Assembly: GCA_049614485.1 (NCBI GenBank) | Contig: JBMZDR010000008.1 | Location: 1-64,000, forward strand | Length of the DNA: 64,000 nt | From: GCA-2733415 sp049614485 | GTDB taxonomy: Bacteria; Bacteroidota; Bacteroidia; Flavobacteriales; Flavobacteriaceae | Direction: 5' to 3' | Part shown: piece after piece, positions 9,836 to 17,979 of the stretch | How positions within the stretch are numbered: the stretch's first letter is position 1 | How the letters are laid out: every line of letters begins with the position of its first letter | The notes under the pieces: generated by a model | What the model saw: the letters and a program-made list of their open reading frames with translations, nothing else | The model's database searches: none | What the model was told of the DNA's origin: nothing | Made by a program: the position numbers and the translations under genes

Positions 9836-10102
9836 ATGGCAAGTATTAAGAATTTAAAGAAAGATGTAAACTTCGTTTTTGGAGATATAATTGAGGCGGT
9901 TTACGTTTGGCAATTAACAAATCCAGAAAAAGATACAACGTCTTCTGAAACAATTATTGATGAAGCAATTGTTGCTTTTGATGAGTCTATGGAACAAATT
10001 AACGCCAAAGGTGTTGATAATAAGAAAGTTCACTTTTCAAACTTAAAAAAGTCAATAGAGACGAAGGGTCGCGCTTTAATTGATAAAATAAATAAGTTGT
10101 AA
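9836..10102 (+). CDS. Small conserved hypothetical protein
   Basis: An 88-residue, lysine- and acid-rich, predicted helical soluble protein (MASIKNLKKDVNFVFGDIIE ...). I recognise it only as a type of small protein recurrent in flavobacterial genomes; no domain or function can be named. It has no signal peptide, no membrane segment and no cysteine. It has its own -7 promoter element and lies just upstream of the tRNA-Thr gene. Confidence 0.75.
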   Translation: MASIKNLKKDVNFVFGDIIEAVYVWQLTNPEKDTTSSETIIDEAIVAFDESMEQINAKGVDNKKVHFSNLKKSIETKGRALIDKINKL

Positions 10103-10119
10103 AAAAAAATAAAAAAGTG

Positions 10120-10151
10120 TTTGCAAATATAAAAATCAAAGTTATATTTGC
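10120..10151 (+). promoter_or_regulatory. Promoter of tRNA-Thr
   Basis: A TTTG at 10120-10123 and a perfect TATATTTGC at 10143-10151, separated by 19 bases, match the Bacteroidota primary sigma consensus (TTTG-N19-TAnnTTTG). Transcription would start only a few bases before the mature tRNA 5' end. Confidence 0.85.
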
Positions 10152-10160
10152 ACTCGCAAT

Positions 10161-10234
10161 GCCGATGTAGCTCAGCTGGCTAGAGCAGCTGATTTGTAAT
10201 CAGCAGGTCGGAGGTTCGAGTCCTCTCATCGGCT
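10161..10234 (+). tRNA. trnT: tRNA-Thr (anticodon UGU)
   Basis: A 74-base cloverleaf. The acceptor stem GCCGATG pairs with CATCGGC, the D-stem is GCTC/GAGC, the anticodon stem is GCTGA/TCAGC with loop TTTGTAA, and the T-arm holds GTTCGAG. The anticodon TGT reads ACA-type threonine codons. CCA is not encoded; the discriminator base is T10234. Confidence 0.97.
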
Positions 10235-10235
10235 C

Positions 10236-10270
10236 AAAAAACACTAATCTTATGATTGGTGTTTTTTTTT
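10236..10270 (+). terminator. Terminator after tRNA-Thr
   Basis: Fourteen-pair stem (AAAAAACACTAATC / GATTGGTGTTTTTT, one G-U pair), 4-base loop, then T-run, directly downstream of the tRNA. Confidence 0.88.
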
Positions 10271-10291
10271 GGTCTTATTTAAAAAATATTG

Positions 10292-10323
10292 TTTGTGTTT
10301 TTTAATGAGAACACTTAATTTTG
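10292..10323 (+). promoter_or_regulatory. Promoter of the rhodanese pair
   Basis: TTTG at 10292-10295 and TAATTTTG at 10316-10323 with a 20-base spacer match the Bacteroidota promoter consensus, 21 bases upstream of the ATG at 10345. Confidence 0.75.
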
Positions 10324-10344
10324 AGGTTCAATAAAAAGTGTATT

Positions 10345-10671
10345 ATGGAAAATTTGAATGTTAATGAATGGAGTGAGCAAGTGTTGAAAGATGAAAACGC
10401 GATAATTTTAGACGTCAGAACGTCTGATGAATATGCTGAGGGAGCAATACCAAACGCTATAAATATTGATGTAAAACAGCCTCAATTATTCCTTGATAAA
10501 GTTAATGAGTTGGATAAAACGCAGAATTTTTATGTGTATTGTCAATCAGGAGCTAGAAGTTCAGAAGCATGCGCTGTATTAAACTTGATGTGTGCCATTA
10601 CCTCTATATATAATCTCAATGGCGGGTTTTCCGTATGGAATGGCGACGTAGTTACCTTATCAAATTATTAG
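10345..10671 (+). CDS. Rhodanese-like domain protein, cytoplasmic
   Basis: A 108-residue single-domain rhodanese (sulfurtransferase fold). It has the N-terminal ILDVRTSDEYAEGAIPNAINID block and the active-site loop CQSGARS with the thiolate cysteine. No signal peptide is present. I chose ATG 10345 because the promoter and the family N-terminus fit it; the upstream TTG at 10321 overlaps the -7 element. The next gene, another rhodanese with a lipoprotein signal, starts 2 bases after the stop. Confidence 0.92.
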   Translation: MENLNVNEWSEQVLKDENAIILDVRTSDEYAEGAIPNAINIDVKQPQLFLDKVNELDKTQNFYVYCQSGARSSEACAVLNLMCAITSIYNLNGGFSVWNGDVVTLSNY

Positions 10672-10673
10672 TT

Positions 10674-11036
10674 ATGAAAAGTTCTATTTTTGTATTTGTA
10701 TGCTTGTTATTATCGTGTGTTCAGGAAACCACTCCTAAAATTACGGTTTTGGGTCAAGTTGCTTTTGAGAAAAAAATATCTGAAGACGGCGTGCAATTGG
10801 TTGATGTTAGAACTCCAGACGAGTGGAGTGAAGGTGTTATAACTAACGCGGCATTGATAAATTATTTTGATAAAGATTTCAAAGCTCAATTAGGTAAGCT
10901 AGACAAAAACAAACCAATAGCTGTCTATTGTAAAAGTGGCGGGCGAAGTGGTAAAACAACTCAAATTCTTTCAGAACTTGGTTTTAAAGAAATATACGAT
11001 TTAAAAGGCGGGTATTTAAATTGGAATAAACATTAA
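10674..11036 (+). CDS. Rhodanese-like lipoprotein
   Basis: A 120-residue single rhodanese domain behind a lipoprotein signal peptide (MKSSIFVFVCLLLSC; the lipobox cysteine is the lipidation site), so it should act outside the inner membrane. It shows QLVDVRTPDEWSEGVI and the active-site loop CKSGGRS. It pairs with the cytoplasmic rhodanese upstream and shares its transcript. Such envelope rhodaneses are common in Bacteroidota; substrate unknown. Confidence 0.9.
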   Translation: MKSSIFVFVCLLLSCVQETTPKITVLGQVAFEKKISEDGVQLVDVRTPDEWSEGVITNAALINYFDKDFKAQLGKLDKNKPIAVYCKSGGRSGKTTQILSELGFKEIYDLKGGYLNWNKH

Positions 11037-11063
11037 AAAAGGCAGCTATAAGCTGCCTTTTTT
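11035..11063. terminator. Bidirectional terminator
   Basis: Stem AAAAAAGGCAGCT / AGCTGCCTTTTTT with an ATA loop, overlapping the rhodanese stop codon; it lies between convergent genes. Confidence 0.9.
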
Positions 11064-11069
11064 AATGTT

Positions 11070-11606
11070 CTAAAAGAAATTTGCAATATCTTTTAAGGCA
11101 TTTTTATTGGGGTTAGATTTTTTAACTACTTCTATAAAATCATGTATTTGCGCAGGATTCATATCATCCCCCATAACTCTAACAACACCAAAGCCTTGTG
11201 TGTTATCTGCAAAAAAAAGAACAACCTCCTCAATTGCGGTGTCCTCACCTAAATACTTAACAATAGCACCTTGGTTTTTTGCGCCATATGTAATTAAAGT
11301 TTTGTAGTCATCATCTTCTAGTATTTGTGTTACTTTTCTGCGTTCAGTTTTATAAGTTGCGCCATTGCTTTTTGTTTTTTTAAAGCCTAAAAAGGTCAAT
11401 TTCTTTATTGAATTATATGCTTTTTGTTGTGTGTTTGTAAGCGAGTCACTAGTAACGTTCAAGATACTTGTAGGAATATCAACAACCATAAAATTTTGGT
11501 TTTCTTGATTTTCAACATAATATTTTTGAAGTGATGGTTTGCTGTTACAACTTAATAAAACAAAGGCTATTAAATAAATTGAAAAAACATTTTTGATTGA
11601 TTTCAT
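11070..11606 (-). CDS. DUF4252 family lipoprotein
   Basis: A 178-residue DUF4252 protein with a lipoprotein signal peptide (FVLLSC). The body carries the family pattern of a long mixed alpha/beta domain ending in DDMNPAQIHDFIEVVKK. The function is not known. It is the last of four genes in the order sigma factor, membrane protein, DUF4252, DUF4252; this arrangement recurs in flavobacteria and suggests an envelope-stress or surface-sensing system under the ECF sigma factor. A 16-bp inverted repeat separates it from the other DUF4252 gene. Confidence 0.88.
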   Translation of the reverse strand: MKSIKNVFSIYLIAFVLLSCNSKPSLQKYYVENQENQNFMVVDIPTSILNVTSDSLTNTQQKAYNSIKKLTFLGFKKTKSNGATYKTERRKVTQILEDDDYKTLITYGAKNQGAIVKYLGEDTAIEEVVLFFADNTQGFGVVRVMGDDMNPAQIHDFIEVVKKSNPNKNALKDIANFF

Positions 11607-11622
11607 TTTGATTACTGTTATA

Positions 11623-11662
11623 AGCTTACGCTCTATTAAATTGTTCTAATAGAGCGTAAGCT
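11623..11662. repeat. 16-bp perfect inverted repeat between the two DUF4252 genes
   Basis: AGCTTACGCTCTATTA (11623-11638) and its exact complement (11647-11662) flank an 8-base loop. Read on the minus strand it is not followed by a T-run, so it is not a classical terminator for the upstream gene; it may be an mRNA stability or attenuation hairpin. Confidence 0.8.
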
Positions 11663-11668
11663 GTTTAT

Positions 11669-12208
11669 TTATTTTTTTTTAACCTTTTTTAAGTGTTCAC
11701 CACCAGGGATATTCATTTGCTTAGTTAATTTTGATACTTTGTTTAAGTCGAAATCTCCAGTTAAGGTTAGTAAAACCGTTTCAGCGTTTTTACCATCTAG
11801 TTTTAATTCTGCACCTTGAACAAACATTAACAGTTCACTAACGCGGTTTGGATTGCTTCCTTCTTTCATAAAGAATTTTACATTATTGTCACCGTCTTTA
11901 ATACGCATCAATTCTTGTAAATTAGATTTTTTAAGATATTGCCCCAGCATTTGTTGCATTTTTACAGTAGATTTTCCTTCTTTAGAAACAAATACTTTTA
12001 AGCTGGTAATGTCTTTAATTAAACTTAAATATTCTTTTGCTTCAGGGTCGTCTGCACTAACATCAATTTTGCTCATTAAATTGAACATGTTGGCATTAAC
12101 GATTACAGATGTGATATCGTCTTGATCTTCTAGAGAGTCAAAATAACTTTGCGCAGATGATGCTATTGGCAATAAGGCCATTGCGATTATTAATATAAAT
12201 TTTTTCAT
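11669..12208 (-). CDS. DUF4252 family secreted protein
   Basis: A 179-residue DUF4252 protein with a cleavable signal peptide (MKKFILIIAMALLPIASSAQ) and no lipobox cysteine, so probably periplasmic. It is rich in Lys, Asp and Val, with a basic tail (LKKVKKK). It is a paralogue of the lipoprotein downstream; the pair differs in anchoring. It lies 24 bases after the putative anti-sigma gene, in the same operon. Function unknown. Confidence 0.87.
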   Translation of the reverse strand: MKKFILIIAMALLPIASSAQSYFDSLEDQDDITSVIVNANMFNLMSKIDVSADDPEAKEYLSLIKDITSLKVFVSKEGKSTVKMQQMLGQYLKKSNLQELMRIKDGDNNVKFFMKEGSNPNRVSELLMFVQGAELKLDGKNAETVLLTLTGDFDLNKVSKLTKQMNIPGGEHLKKVKKK

Positions 12209-12232
12209 TGTTTTTAATTTTATTGATTGTGA

Positions 12233-12664
12233 TTAATGATTTGATTTGAAAATTTGTTGTTTTGATGTTTCAAACGTATTTAAATAATTGATTTTTGTGG
12301 TTCCTGCATTAAACTGTTTTGATACAATGTTTAACGCTTCTTTAGTTTGATAATAGGCTAATAATGCCTCTTTATGCTCATTATTTTTTTTAATTGTAAT
12401 GACAGTAAAAAAGCCAAGAGCAAAAATAATACTCGCTGCTACAGAGCCCCATTTTAAATACTTAATTTTAGGTTTTAATGCAACTGTTGTATGAGCTTTT
12501 TCATTTTTAGCTAAAGAAAAGTATTGAAACAAAGCAGTGTACTCTTTCAAGTGTGGCGCAACATTTGGAGAAGAAAAATAGCGTTGTAACTCTTGTTCTT
12601 CATGTATAGAAGTTTCTGCTTCTAAGTATTTTTTTAATAATTGTTCTATGTTATTTAATGCCAT
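12233..12664 (-). CDS. Putative anti-sigma factor / single-pass membrane protein
   Basis: A 143-residue protein with a cytoplasmic helical N-terminus (about 1-70), one transmembrane helix (about 72-91) and a short exterior tail. Its start overlaps the end of the ECF sigma gene by 14 bases, the usual arrangement for a translationally coupled anti-sigma factor. I see no zinc-binding HxxxCxxC motif, so it is not a ZAS-type anti-sigma. The role is inferred from topology and position. Confidence 0.75.
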   Translation of the reverse strand: MALNNIEQLLKKYLEAETSIHEEQELQRYFSSPNVAPHLKEYTALFQYFSLAKNEKAHTTVALKPKIKYLKWGSVAASIIFALGFFTVITIKKNNEHKEALLAYYQTKEALNIVSKQFNAGTTKINYLNTFETSKQQIFKSNH

Positions 12665-13166
12665 AGTTGTGTTTTTGTATTAGTTGTTCTCTAATAGTTT
12701 TTCTTGCTCGTGATAGTGTTACTCTTACTGCGGTTTCTTTCATGTCTAGTACTTTTGAAATGTCAGAAAACTCATAGTGCTCAATGTCTCTTAATTGCAT
12801 TACCAAACGTTGTTGTACAGGTAATTGTTGCATTAATTTTTCTACCCAATCTATACTGTCTATATGTTCTACCTGCTTTTGTATTTGTGCAGTTTCATCT
12901 TTATAGTTACTATGTACAATTCTTAAGTTTTGGGCTTGTTTTGATTTTAATCTGTCAAAACAATAATTTTTAGTCATGGTCATCGCAAATGCTTCAGCAT
13001 TTTTATAAGTGCCAATTTTTGATTTATTAGCCCACAACTTCAACAGTATTTCTTGAGTAGCATCTTCAGCTTCTTCATTAGATATCAAAAGACGTTTTGC
13101 CATGCGGTATAACTTATCCTTAAAGGGTAATACCAGATTTAAAAACGCAGTGTGATTCATACTCAT
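12651..13166 (-). CDS. RNA polymerase sigma factor, ECF (sigma-70) family
   Basis: A 171-residue ECF sigma factor. Region 2 is seen at about residues 10-80 (EEAEDATQEILLKLWANKSKI, then the YCFDRLKSK stretch). Region 4 is at about 110-165 (LPVQQRLVMQLRDIEHYEFSDISKVLDMKETAVRVTLSRARKTIRE). A second in-frame ATG at 13160 is equally possible. It heads the operon with the putative anti-sigma factor and two DUF4252 proteins, which are its likely cognate partners and targets. Confidence 0.93.
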   Translation of the reverse strand: MSMNHTAFLNLVLPFKDKLYRMAKRLLISNEEAEDATQEILLKLWANKSKIGTYKNAEAFAMTMTKNYCFDRLKSKQAQNLRIVHSNYKDETAQIQKQVEHIDSIDWVEKLMQQLPVQQRLVMQLRDIEHYEFSDISKVLDMKETAVRVTLSRARKTIREQLIQKHNYGIK

Positions 13167-13239
13167 TTAGTTAGCTCCTATAATTAAGACGATTGTATTT
13201 CTAATTTGTAACAAAAAAAAGAAGTTTTTTTTCTTTTTA

Positions 13240-13277
13240 AACAACAAAAGCCTTTCGTTTGAAAGGCTTTTGTTGTT
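13240..13277. terminator. Terminator hairpin downstream of the BtuG-like gene
   Basis: A 17-bp perfect stem with a 4-base loop (core AAAAGCCTTTC / GAAAGGCTTTT), just past the BtuG-like stop on the minus strand. The stem itself ends in a T-rich stretch. Confidence 0.85.
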
Positions 13278-13289
13278 AGGTGTATTTTT

Positions 13290-14633
13290 TTAATTGAAAT
13301 AAATACCGCTAGGAATAATACCTGTTGGGATAGATTCTATTTCTTGATTATCAGTTAAATTAAAGACTTTTAAAGTTCCATTAGAAATAGAATCACCGTC
13401 ATCAGTTACATATATTTTACCATCATTTAAAGCAATTTTATACACTGGTGTTGTAATTATTTCCGAGGTTGGTAGCATTGTGTCTGTTTGTAATAAGGTG
13501 TATATGTTATTATTTAAACTGTAATATACACTACCATTATAATAGTTTAGGTTTTTTGGTTGTTCACCAATTGCAAAATCCAACTCAATGGTAGATTCAT
13601 CGGCAATATTGTATTTTATCAGTTTCCCGGCAGTCATTGCGTTACCTTCACTTAATACCCATAATGTATTACTGTCGTCAAAAACTAAATCGCTCATAAC
13701 AATGCCGTTTAAGGCTACAGTACTGGTTGTATTATCAGAAGCATTAATAATAGTTAGGTTTGGTGTGCTGCCTTTATGGCTAATGTATATTTTACCGTTT
13801 TTAGCTACTATTTTTTCAGGTTTTTCATCAACTGGTATGCTTGAAATAAAGGCGTTAGTTTCTAAATCAATTAAGGTAATGAAATCATCTGATGTAATTA
13901 AAGGGTCTCCCCAATTAGTGATGTATCCTGTTGTACCTGAGGCTGCAAAGTAACGGGGGGTGTTTAAGTTTGTTGTGATGTCAGTTTCTTTAAAAAAGGA
14001 ATATCTGTCAACTACTGTAATTTTATTATCCGAATTAGAAATTAGGTAAGCCTTATCAGTATTAAACCCTATAGATAATAAACCGTTACCGGCATTTTCA
14101 CTATTAACAGTATTGTAAATACTTTGTTTGACGGTATTAAAATCATGACTAATATAGCTTACTGTTCCCGTAGGGTTACCAAAATTATTAATAAGAACGC
14201 CATTTTGATAGGCAATACTTTCATCATCAATTATTGTAAGTGTAATTTGGTCTGAGCTATCTATATGTATTTCTGAACTTGATGAGTCAGTTACAGTAAT
14301 AATAATATCTTCTTGATTTTCAATTACCGAATCATCAATTAAATTTAGGGTTATAGTAGTAGAGAAATCACCTGCTAGAATAGTAGCGTTTGTAGCTAAA
14401 ATAGTATAATCTATAGATTGATCTGCAGTACCTGTTAAGGTGAAATTAAAATTTATATCAGTATTATAAATTTCAGATGTGTTAAAGGTGATATTTACAG
14501 CGCCATCTTTTTCATTAACTACTGTACTTGCGGTATGAAGATAAAATGTATCAGGCTGAAAATTAACGCCTTCGTCTTTAGTGCAAGATGAAATCAAAAT
14601 TACGACTAAAAGGGCATATAAATAATTAATCAT
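13290..14633 (-). CDS. Calx-beta plus beta-propeller surface lipoprotein, BtuG-like
   Basis: A 447-residue lipoprotein (MINYLYALLVVILISSC, lipid on Cys17). Residues of about 35-137 look like one Calx-beta domain (DDSVIENQEDIIITV ... ITLTIIDDE). The rest (about 140-447) is a YVTN/DUF5074-type beta-propeller with repeats such as ALNDGKIYVTDDGD. Surface propeller lipoproteins of this type (BtuG in Bacteroides) capture B12 for BtuB. Here the gene lies directly downstream of a TonB receptor under a cobalamin riboswitch, which supports that role. The Calx-beta module is an addition relative to the Bacteroides protein as I know it. A terminator separates it from btuB, so readthrough or a separate promoter must express it. 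Confidence 0.82.
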   Translation of the reverse strand: MINYLYALLVVILISSCTKDEGVNFQPDTFYLHTASTVVNEKDGAVNITFNTSEIYNTDINFNFTLTGTADQSIDYTILATNATILAGDFSTTITLNLIDDSVIENQEDIIITVTDSSSSEIHIDSSDQITLTIIDDESIAYQNGVLINNFGNPTGTVSYISHDFNTVKQSIYNTVNSENAGNGLLSIGFNTDKAYLISNSDNKITVVDRYSFFKETDITTNLNTPRYFAASGTTGYITNWGDPLITSDDFITLIDLETNAFISSIPVDEKPEKIVAKNGKIYISHKGSTPNLTIINASDNTTSTVALNGIVMSDLVFDDSNTLWVLSEGNAMTAGKLIKYNIADESTIELDFAIGEQPKNLNYYNGSVYYSLNNNIYTLLQTDTMLPTSEIITTPVYKIALNDGKIYVTDDGDSISNGTLKVFNLTDNQEIESIPTGIIPSGIYFN

Positions 14634-14705
14634 TTATGAGTTTTATGTTGTTGAAAGCTGTAGTTAATTACAGTAATTTACTAACTGTAAATATAGGCTA
14701 TTTTA

Positions 14706-14740
14706 AATAAAAAAGAAAGGCTACTGTATTAGTAGCCTTT
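14706..14740 (-). terminator. Terminator after the btuB-like gene
   Basis: A 10-bp stem AAAGGCTACT / AGTAGCCTTT with a 5-base loop, followed on the minus strand by a T-rich run. Confidence 0.85.
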
Positions 14741-14768
14741 TCGAGTATTAATTCAAATAAGAAAACAT

Positions 14769-16712
14769 TTAGAATGTTAATCTTAAGCCTAGTTTATAGT
14801 TTCTACCTAACGTAGATGCTGCTGCAGTTTCGGTATAATCCTCATCAAAAATATTAAACAATGAACCGTTTAATTCTAAATTATCAGTTAATTGGTGGTT
14901 TATGAAAAAACTTGTGATGCTATAGGCATCTAATCTATCACCTCCATAAATAAACCGGTCATCAATAAACTGGTATGTTAATGATAAATTTGTATTTTCT
15001 TTTAATACATACGCAAGATTTGCATTAGCTTTATGTTTAGGAACATTTAAGCTTAATGCATCTTTTTCAAACTGAGTGAGTGTGTAGTTTGCGGTAAGGT
15101 TTAGTTTTTTAGCTAGTTTTAAATCAGCTTCCAGCTCTAAACCTTGAGTTTTTACATTATCATTATCTAAGTTGTAATAAACGCCGCCAATCCACCAACC
15201 AGAAACAGTGTCGTATATATTTTTAAACTCAATTTTATTCTGATCTTCTCTATGAAATACTACGGCACTAAAACGGTGTTTTTTATTGTAACGCAATTCA
15301 AAACCCAATTCACCATTGATACTTTCTTGAGCTTCCAAGTCCTTAAACCCGTAATCAGGTGAATATTGTTGGTAAATTGTAGGTGCAATAAAAGCAGTAC
15401 TTCCTGTAGCAAATATTTTAGTATCTAACTTTTCAGAAGGTTTGAAGTTGTAAGATGGGTTTATGCTATAAACTACATGGCTGCCAAAATTGGTGTGGTT
15501 ACTCATACGAATACCTGCGTTTATGTTTAATCCGAAATTTGTGAAGTAAGTTAAATTAGCATAAGGATCTACTAGGGTTACTTTCGTGATGTCTTTGTTG
15601 TAAGCAGTAACTAAGGTGCTGCTACCATATGGAGTACTGGCCTGTGTGGCTTTTTGTTCTTGTACATTCACTCCAATTACGGTCCAAAAGTTTGTGTTAA
15701 ACTTATACTTATTATAAAGGTCTATAGTAATTGAGTTACTTGCATAAGTACTTTTAGACGTAAGGCTAGTGCTTTCACGATCTGTTTGCGCTATTGAAGA
15801 GTTTAAAACAATACTTCCTTTGTTATAAGTGTACTCTGATGTTAAACCAAACTGAACGTTTTCTGACTCGGCTTTATTATATCCATCTGGTGTGCCAAAT
15901 GAATTGTCAAACTGATTTTCAAACATATTATAGTTTACAAAAGAGCCTAGGTTAAATGCTTCAGAAAATTTATATCCTAAACGTAAACTAGCGTTTTCTC
16001 TTTTAAAAGGATCATCTTCAAAGGTCACAGCCTCATCAAAAGAACGTTTAGCAGACATTCCTTTTGTGTTTTCTGTAGAAATTGCTGCAAGATAATTTAA
16101 CTTCTTTAATGTTCCGTTAATAGTTGCACCAACGGTTGCGGTGTTTAAGTTGTACTTGTCCGTTACTACAGATCGGTTACTCCCCATACTCATAAACACA
16201 GCTGCGTCTACGTTTTTGTCAGTTGCTTTTTTTGTTGTAATATTAATTACACCAGATGTTGCCCCTGTACCGTAAAGTGTACTAACTCCTCCTTTAATAA
16301 TTTCAAGACTTTCAATGTTGTTAACATCTAATGAACGCAGGTCAAACTCTGCATTAATGTTTGAAGGGTCGTTTACCTGAATACCATCAATTAAAATAAC
16401 CACCTGTCTGCTATTTCCTCCTCTAACTCTGTACCCTAAAACAGAACCAGCATTACTTTTAGCCCCAGTAATTTCAATACCTGAAACTGTACTGATGGTT
16501 TGTGCTAAACTTTGCCCTTTTACTTTTGCCAAGTCGTTTTGTGAAATGGTGTAAATAACTTTACCAGATTTTTCTCTGTTTAATTTAAACTTTGTGTCAA
16601 GCACAACAGTTTCTAATTGTTCAATAGTAACACTGTCTTGTGTTTTTTCTTGTGCATACGTTGTATATGCCAAGAAAGCCATACCTAAAAGGCTAAGCAC
16701 TCTTTTGTTCAT
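14769..16712 (-). CDS. btuB: TonB-dependent outer-membrane receptor, probable vitamin B12 receptor
   Basis: A 647-residue TonB-dependent receptor with a signal peptide (ending TTYAQ). The plug domain is at about residues 50-165 (GVSTLYGTGATSGVINITTKK), followed by a 22-strand-type barrel ending in LGLRLTF, the aromatic C-terminus needed for outer-membrane assembly. Substrate assignment rests on context: a cobalamin riboswitch in its leader, a BtuG-like lipoprotein downstream, and metH upstream. There is no carboxypeptidase-like N-terminal extension as in SusC. It could transport another corrinoid. Confidence 0.9.
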   Translation of the reverse strand: MNKRVLSLLGMAFLAYTTYAQEKTQDSVTIEQLETVVLDTKFKLNREKSGKVIYTISQNDLAKVKGQSLAQTISTVSGIEITGAKSNAGSVLGYRVRGGNSRQVVILIDGIQVNDPSNINAEFDLRSLDVNNIESLEIIKGGVSTLYGTGATSGVINITTKKATDKNVDAAVFMSMGSNRSVVTDKYNLNTATVGATINGTLKKLNYLAAISTENTKGMSAKRSFDEAVTFEDDPFKRENASLRLGYKFSEAFNLGSFVNYNMFENQFDNSFGTPDGYNKAESENVQFGLTSEYTYNKGSIVLNSSIAQTDRESTSLTSKSTYASNSITIDLYNKYKFNTNFWTVIGVNVQEQKATQASTPYGSSTLVTAYNKDITKVTLVDPYANLTYFTNFGLNINAGIRMSNHTNFGSHVVYSINPSYNFKPSEKLDTKIFATGSTAFIAPTIYQQYSPDYGFKDLEAQESINGELGFELRYNKKHRFSAVVFHREDQNKIEFKNIYDTVSGWWIGGVYYNLDNDNVKTQGLELEADLKLAKKLNLTANYTLTQFEKDALSLNVPKHKANANLAYVLKENTNLSLTYQFIDDRFIYGGDRLDAYSITSFFINHQLTDNLELNGSLFNIFDEDYTETAAASTLGRNYKLGLRLTF

Positions 16713-16796
16713 TGTAAAAATTTTACTTTAATAATAAATTGGGTACAGTCGTGTTCAGACTTCTAATCCCGGAAGTTTAAACATTGTACAGAAAAA

Positions 16797-16975
16797 GGCA
16801 GGTCTCCTGACTTACTTAGTGTTACAACCTTCCCGTTTATATATAAACAGTGGTTTTGAAAGAGTAACAGATAACTTAAAAAAGTTAAAGCTTACAGTTG
16901 CGGGTACAGCTTAGGTTTTTCACCTAATTCCCTCTAATTAAAATTGAAGATTTTCAACTTTAAAACCAAATTCGG
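16797..16975 (-). ncRNA. Cobalamin (B12) riboswitch
   Basis: Read on the minus strand, the leader contains the class signature in order: AGGGAATTAGGTGAAAAACC, then the B12-box-type CCCGCAACTGTAAGC, then CCACTG, then GGGAAGG, ending in AGTCAGGAGACCTGCC. It lies 84 bases before the receptor ATG and after the metF stop. No run of T follows the aptamer; short hairpins (ACTTC/GAAGT, AGTC/GACT) lie between it and the ATG, so control is probably at translation initiation. Confidence 0.95.
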
Positions 16976-17014
16976 CGCGAATGTACGCTATTTTATAGGT
17001 TTTACCAACGCGAT

Positions 17015-17971
17015 TTAAAATACTTCACGTGCTATTTTTTTAATATTATCACTTTTACCCATTGAGTAGTAATGAACAACCGGCACTCCAGCATTAATGA
17101 GTTCTTTACTTTGGCTTATTGCCCAATCAATACCAACTTGACGAATTTCTTTATTGGTTTTACATTTTTCAATTTCATTCACTAGAATATCTGGTAAATC
17201 TAAGCGGAAAACTTGAGGTAACACCTGTAAATGTCGTTCTACTGCTATCGGTTTTATGCCCGGTATAATTGGAACGTTAATTCCGAATTCACGAGCTTTG
17301 GTTACAAAATCAAAATATTTTTGATTGTCAAAGAACATTTGGGTTACGATATAATCAGCCCCGGCATCTACTTTTTCTTTTAATCTGCGTAAATCACTTT
17401 CTAAACTAGGTGATTCAAGATGTTTTTCAGGGTAGCCAGCTACACCTACACAAAAATCAGATTTATATGGCGTTTCAATAATCTCATGTAAATACTTTCC
17501 TTGATTTAAGTCGTTTATCTGCTTCACCAAATCTGAAGCATAAGTATTCCCTCCATTAACAGCTTTGAAGTATTGTTCGTCTTTTCTTGCGTCACCTCGT
17601 AAGGCCATGACATTATCTAAACCTAAGTAATGGCAATCAACTAAAAGATATTCAGTTTCTTCTTTTGAAAAGCCCCCGCAGAGCACATGTGGTATAGCAT
17701 CTACATTATATTTGTGTTTTAAAGAGGCGCAAATACCAACAGTTCCTGGACGCATACGTGTTATTTTTCTATCGAGCAGACCATTATCTTTTTGCAGATA
17801 TATAAACTCTTCTCTTGAAGTAGTTACATCTATAAAAGGCGGTTTGAATTCCATTAATGGGTCTATATTATTATAGAGCTCTTGAATGTTTTGTCCTTTT
17901 TGGGGTGGTACAATTTCAAAAGAAAATAGCGTTTTTCCTTTTGCTTGTTTGATGTGTTCTGTAACTTTCAT
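17015..17971 (-). CDS. metF: Methylenetetrahydrofolate reductase
   Basis: FAD-dependent TIM-barrel enzyme that reduces 5,10-methylene-THF to 5-methyl-THF, the methyl donor for MetH. The protein is 318 residues from ATG 17971 (MKVTEHIKQAKGKTLFSFEIVPP); the open frame extends upstream into the end of metH, which I reject as start. Family motifs include FEIVPPQKG, the DVTTSREE block, ALRGDARKDE, and DAGADYIVTQMFFD. The start lies 8 bases after the metH stop, so it shares the SAM-riboswitch transcript. Confidence 0.96.
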   Translation of the reverse strand: MKVTEHIKQAKGKTLFSFEIVPPQKGQNIQELYNNIDPLMEFKPPFIDVTTSREEFIYLQKDNGLLDRKITRMRPGTVGICASLKHKYNVDAIPHVLCGGFSKEETEYLLVDCHYLGLDNVMALRGDARKDEQYFKAVNGGNTYASDLVKQINDLNQGKYLHEIIETPYKSDFCVGVAGYPEKHLESPSLESDLRRLKEKVDAGADYIVTQMFFDNQKYFDFVTKAREFGINVPIIPGIKPIAVERHLQVLPQVFRLDLPDILVNEIEKCKTNKEIRQVGIDWAISQSKELINAGVPVVHYYSMGKSDNIKKIAREVF

Positions 17972-17979
17972 AATTACTA

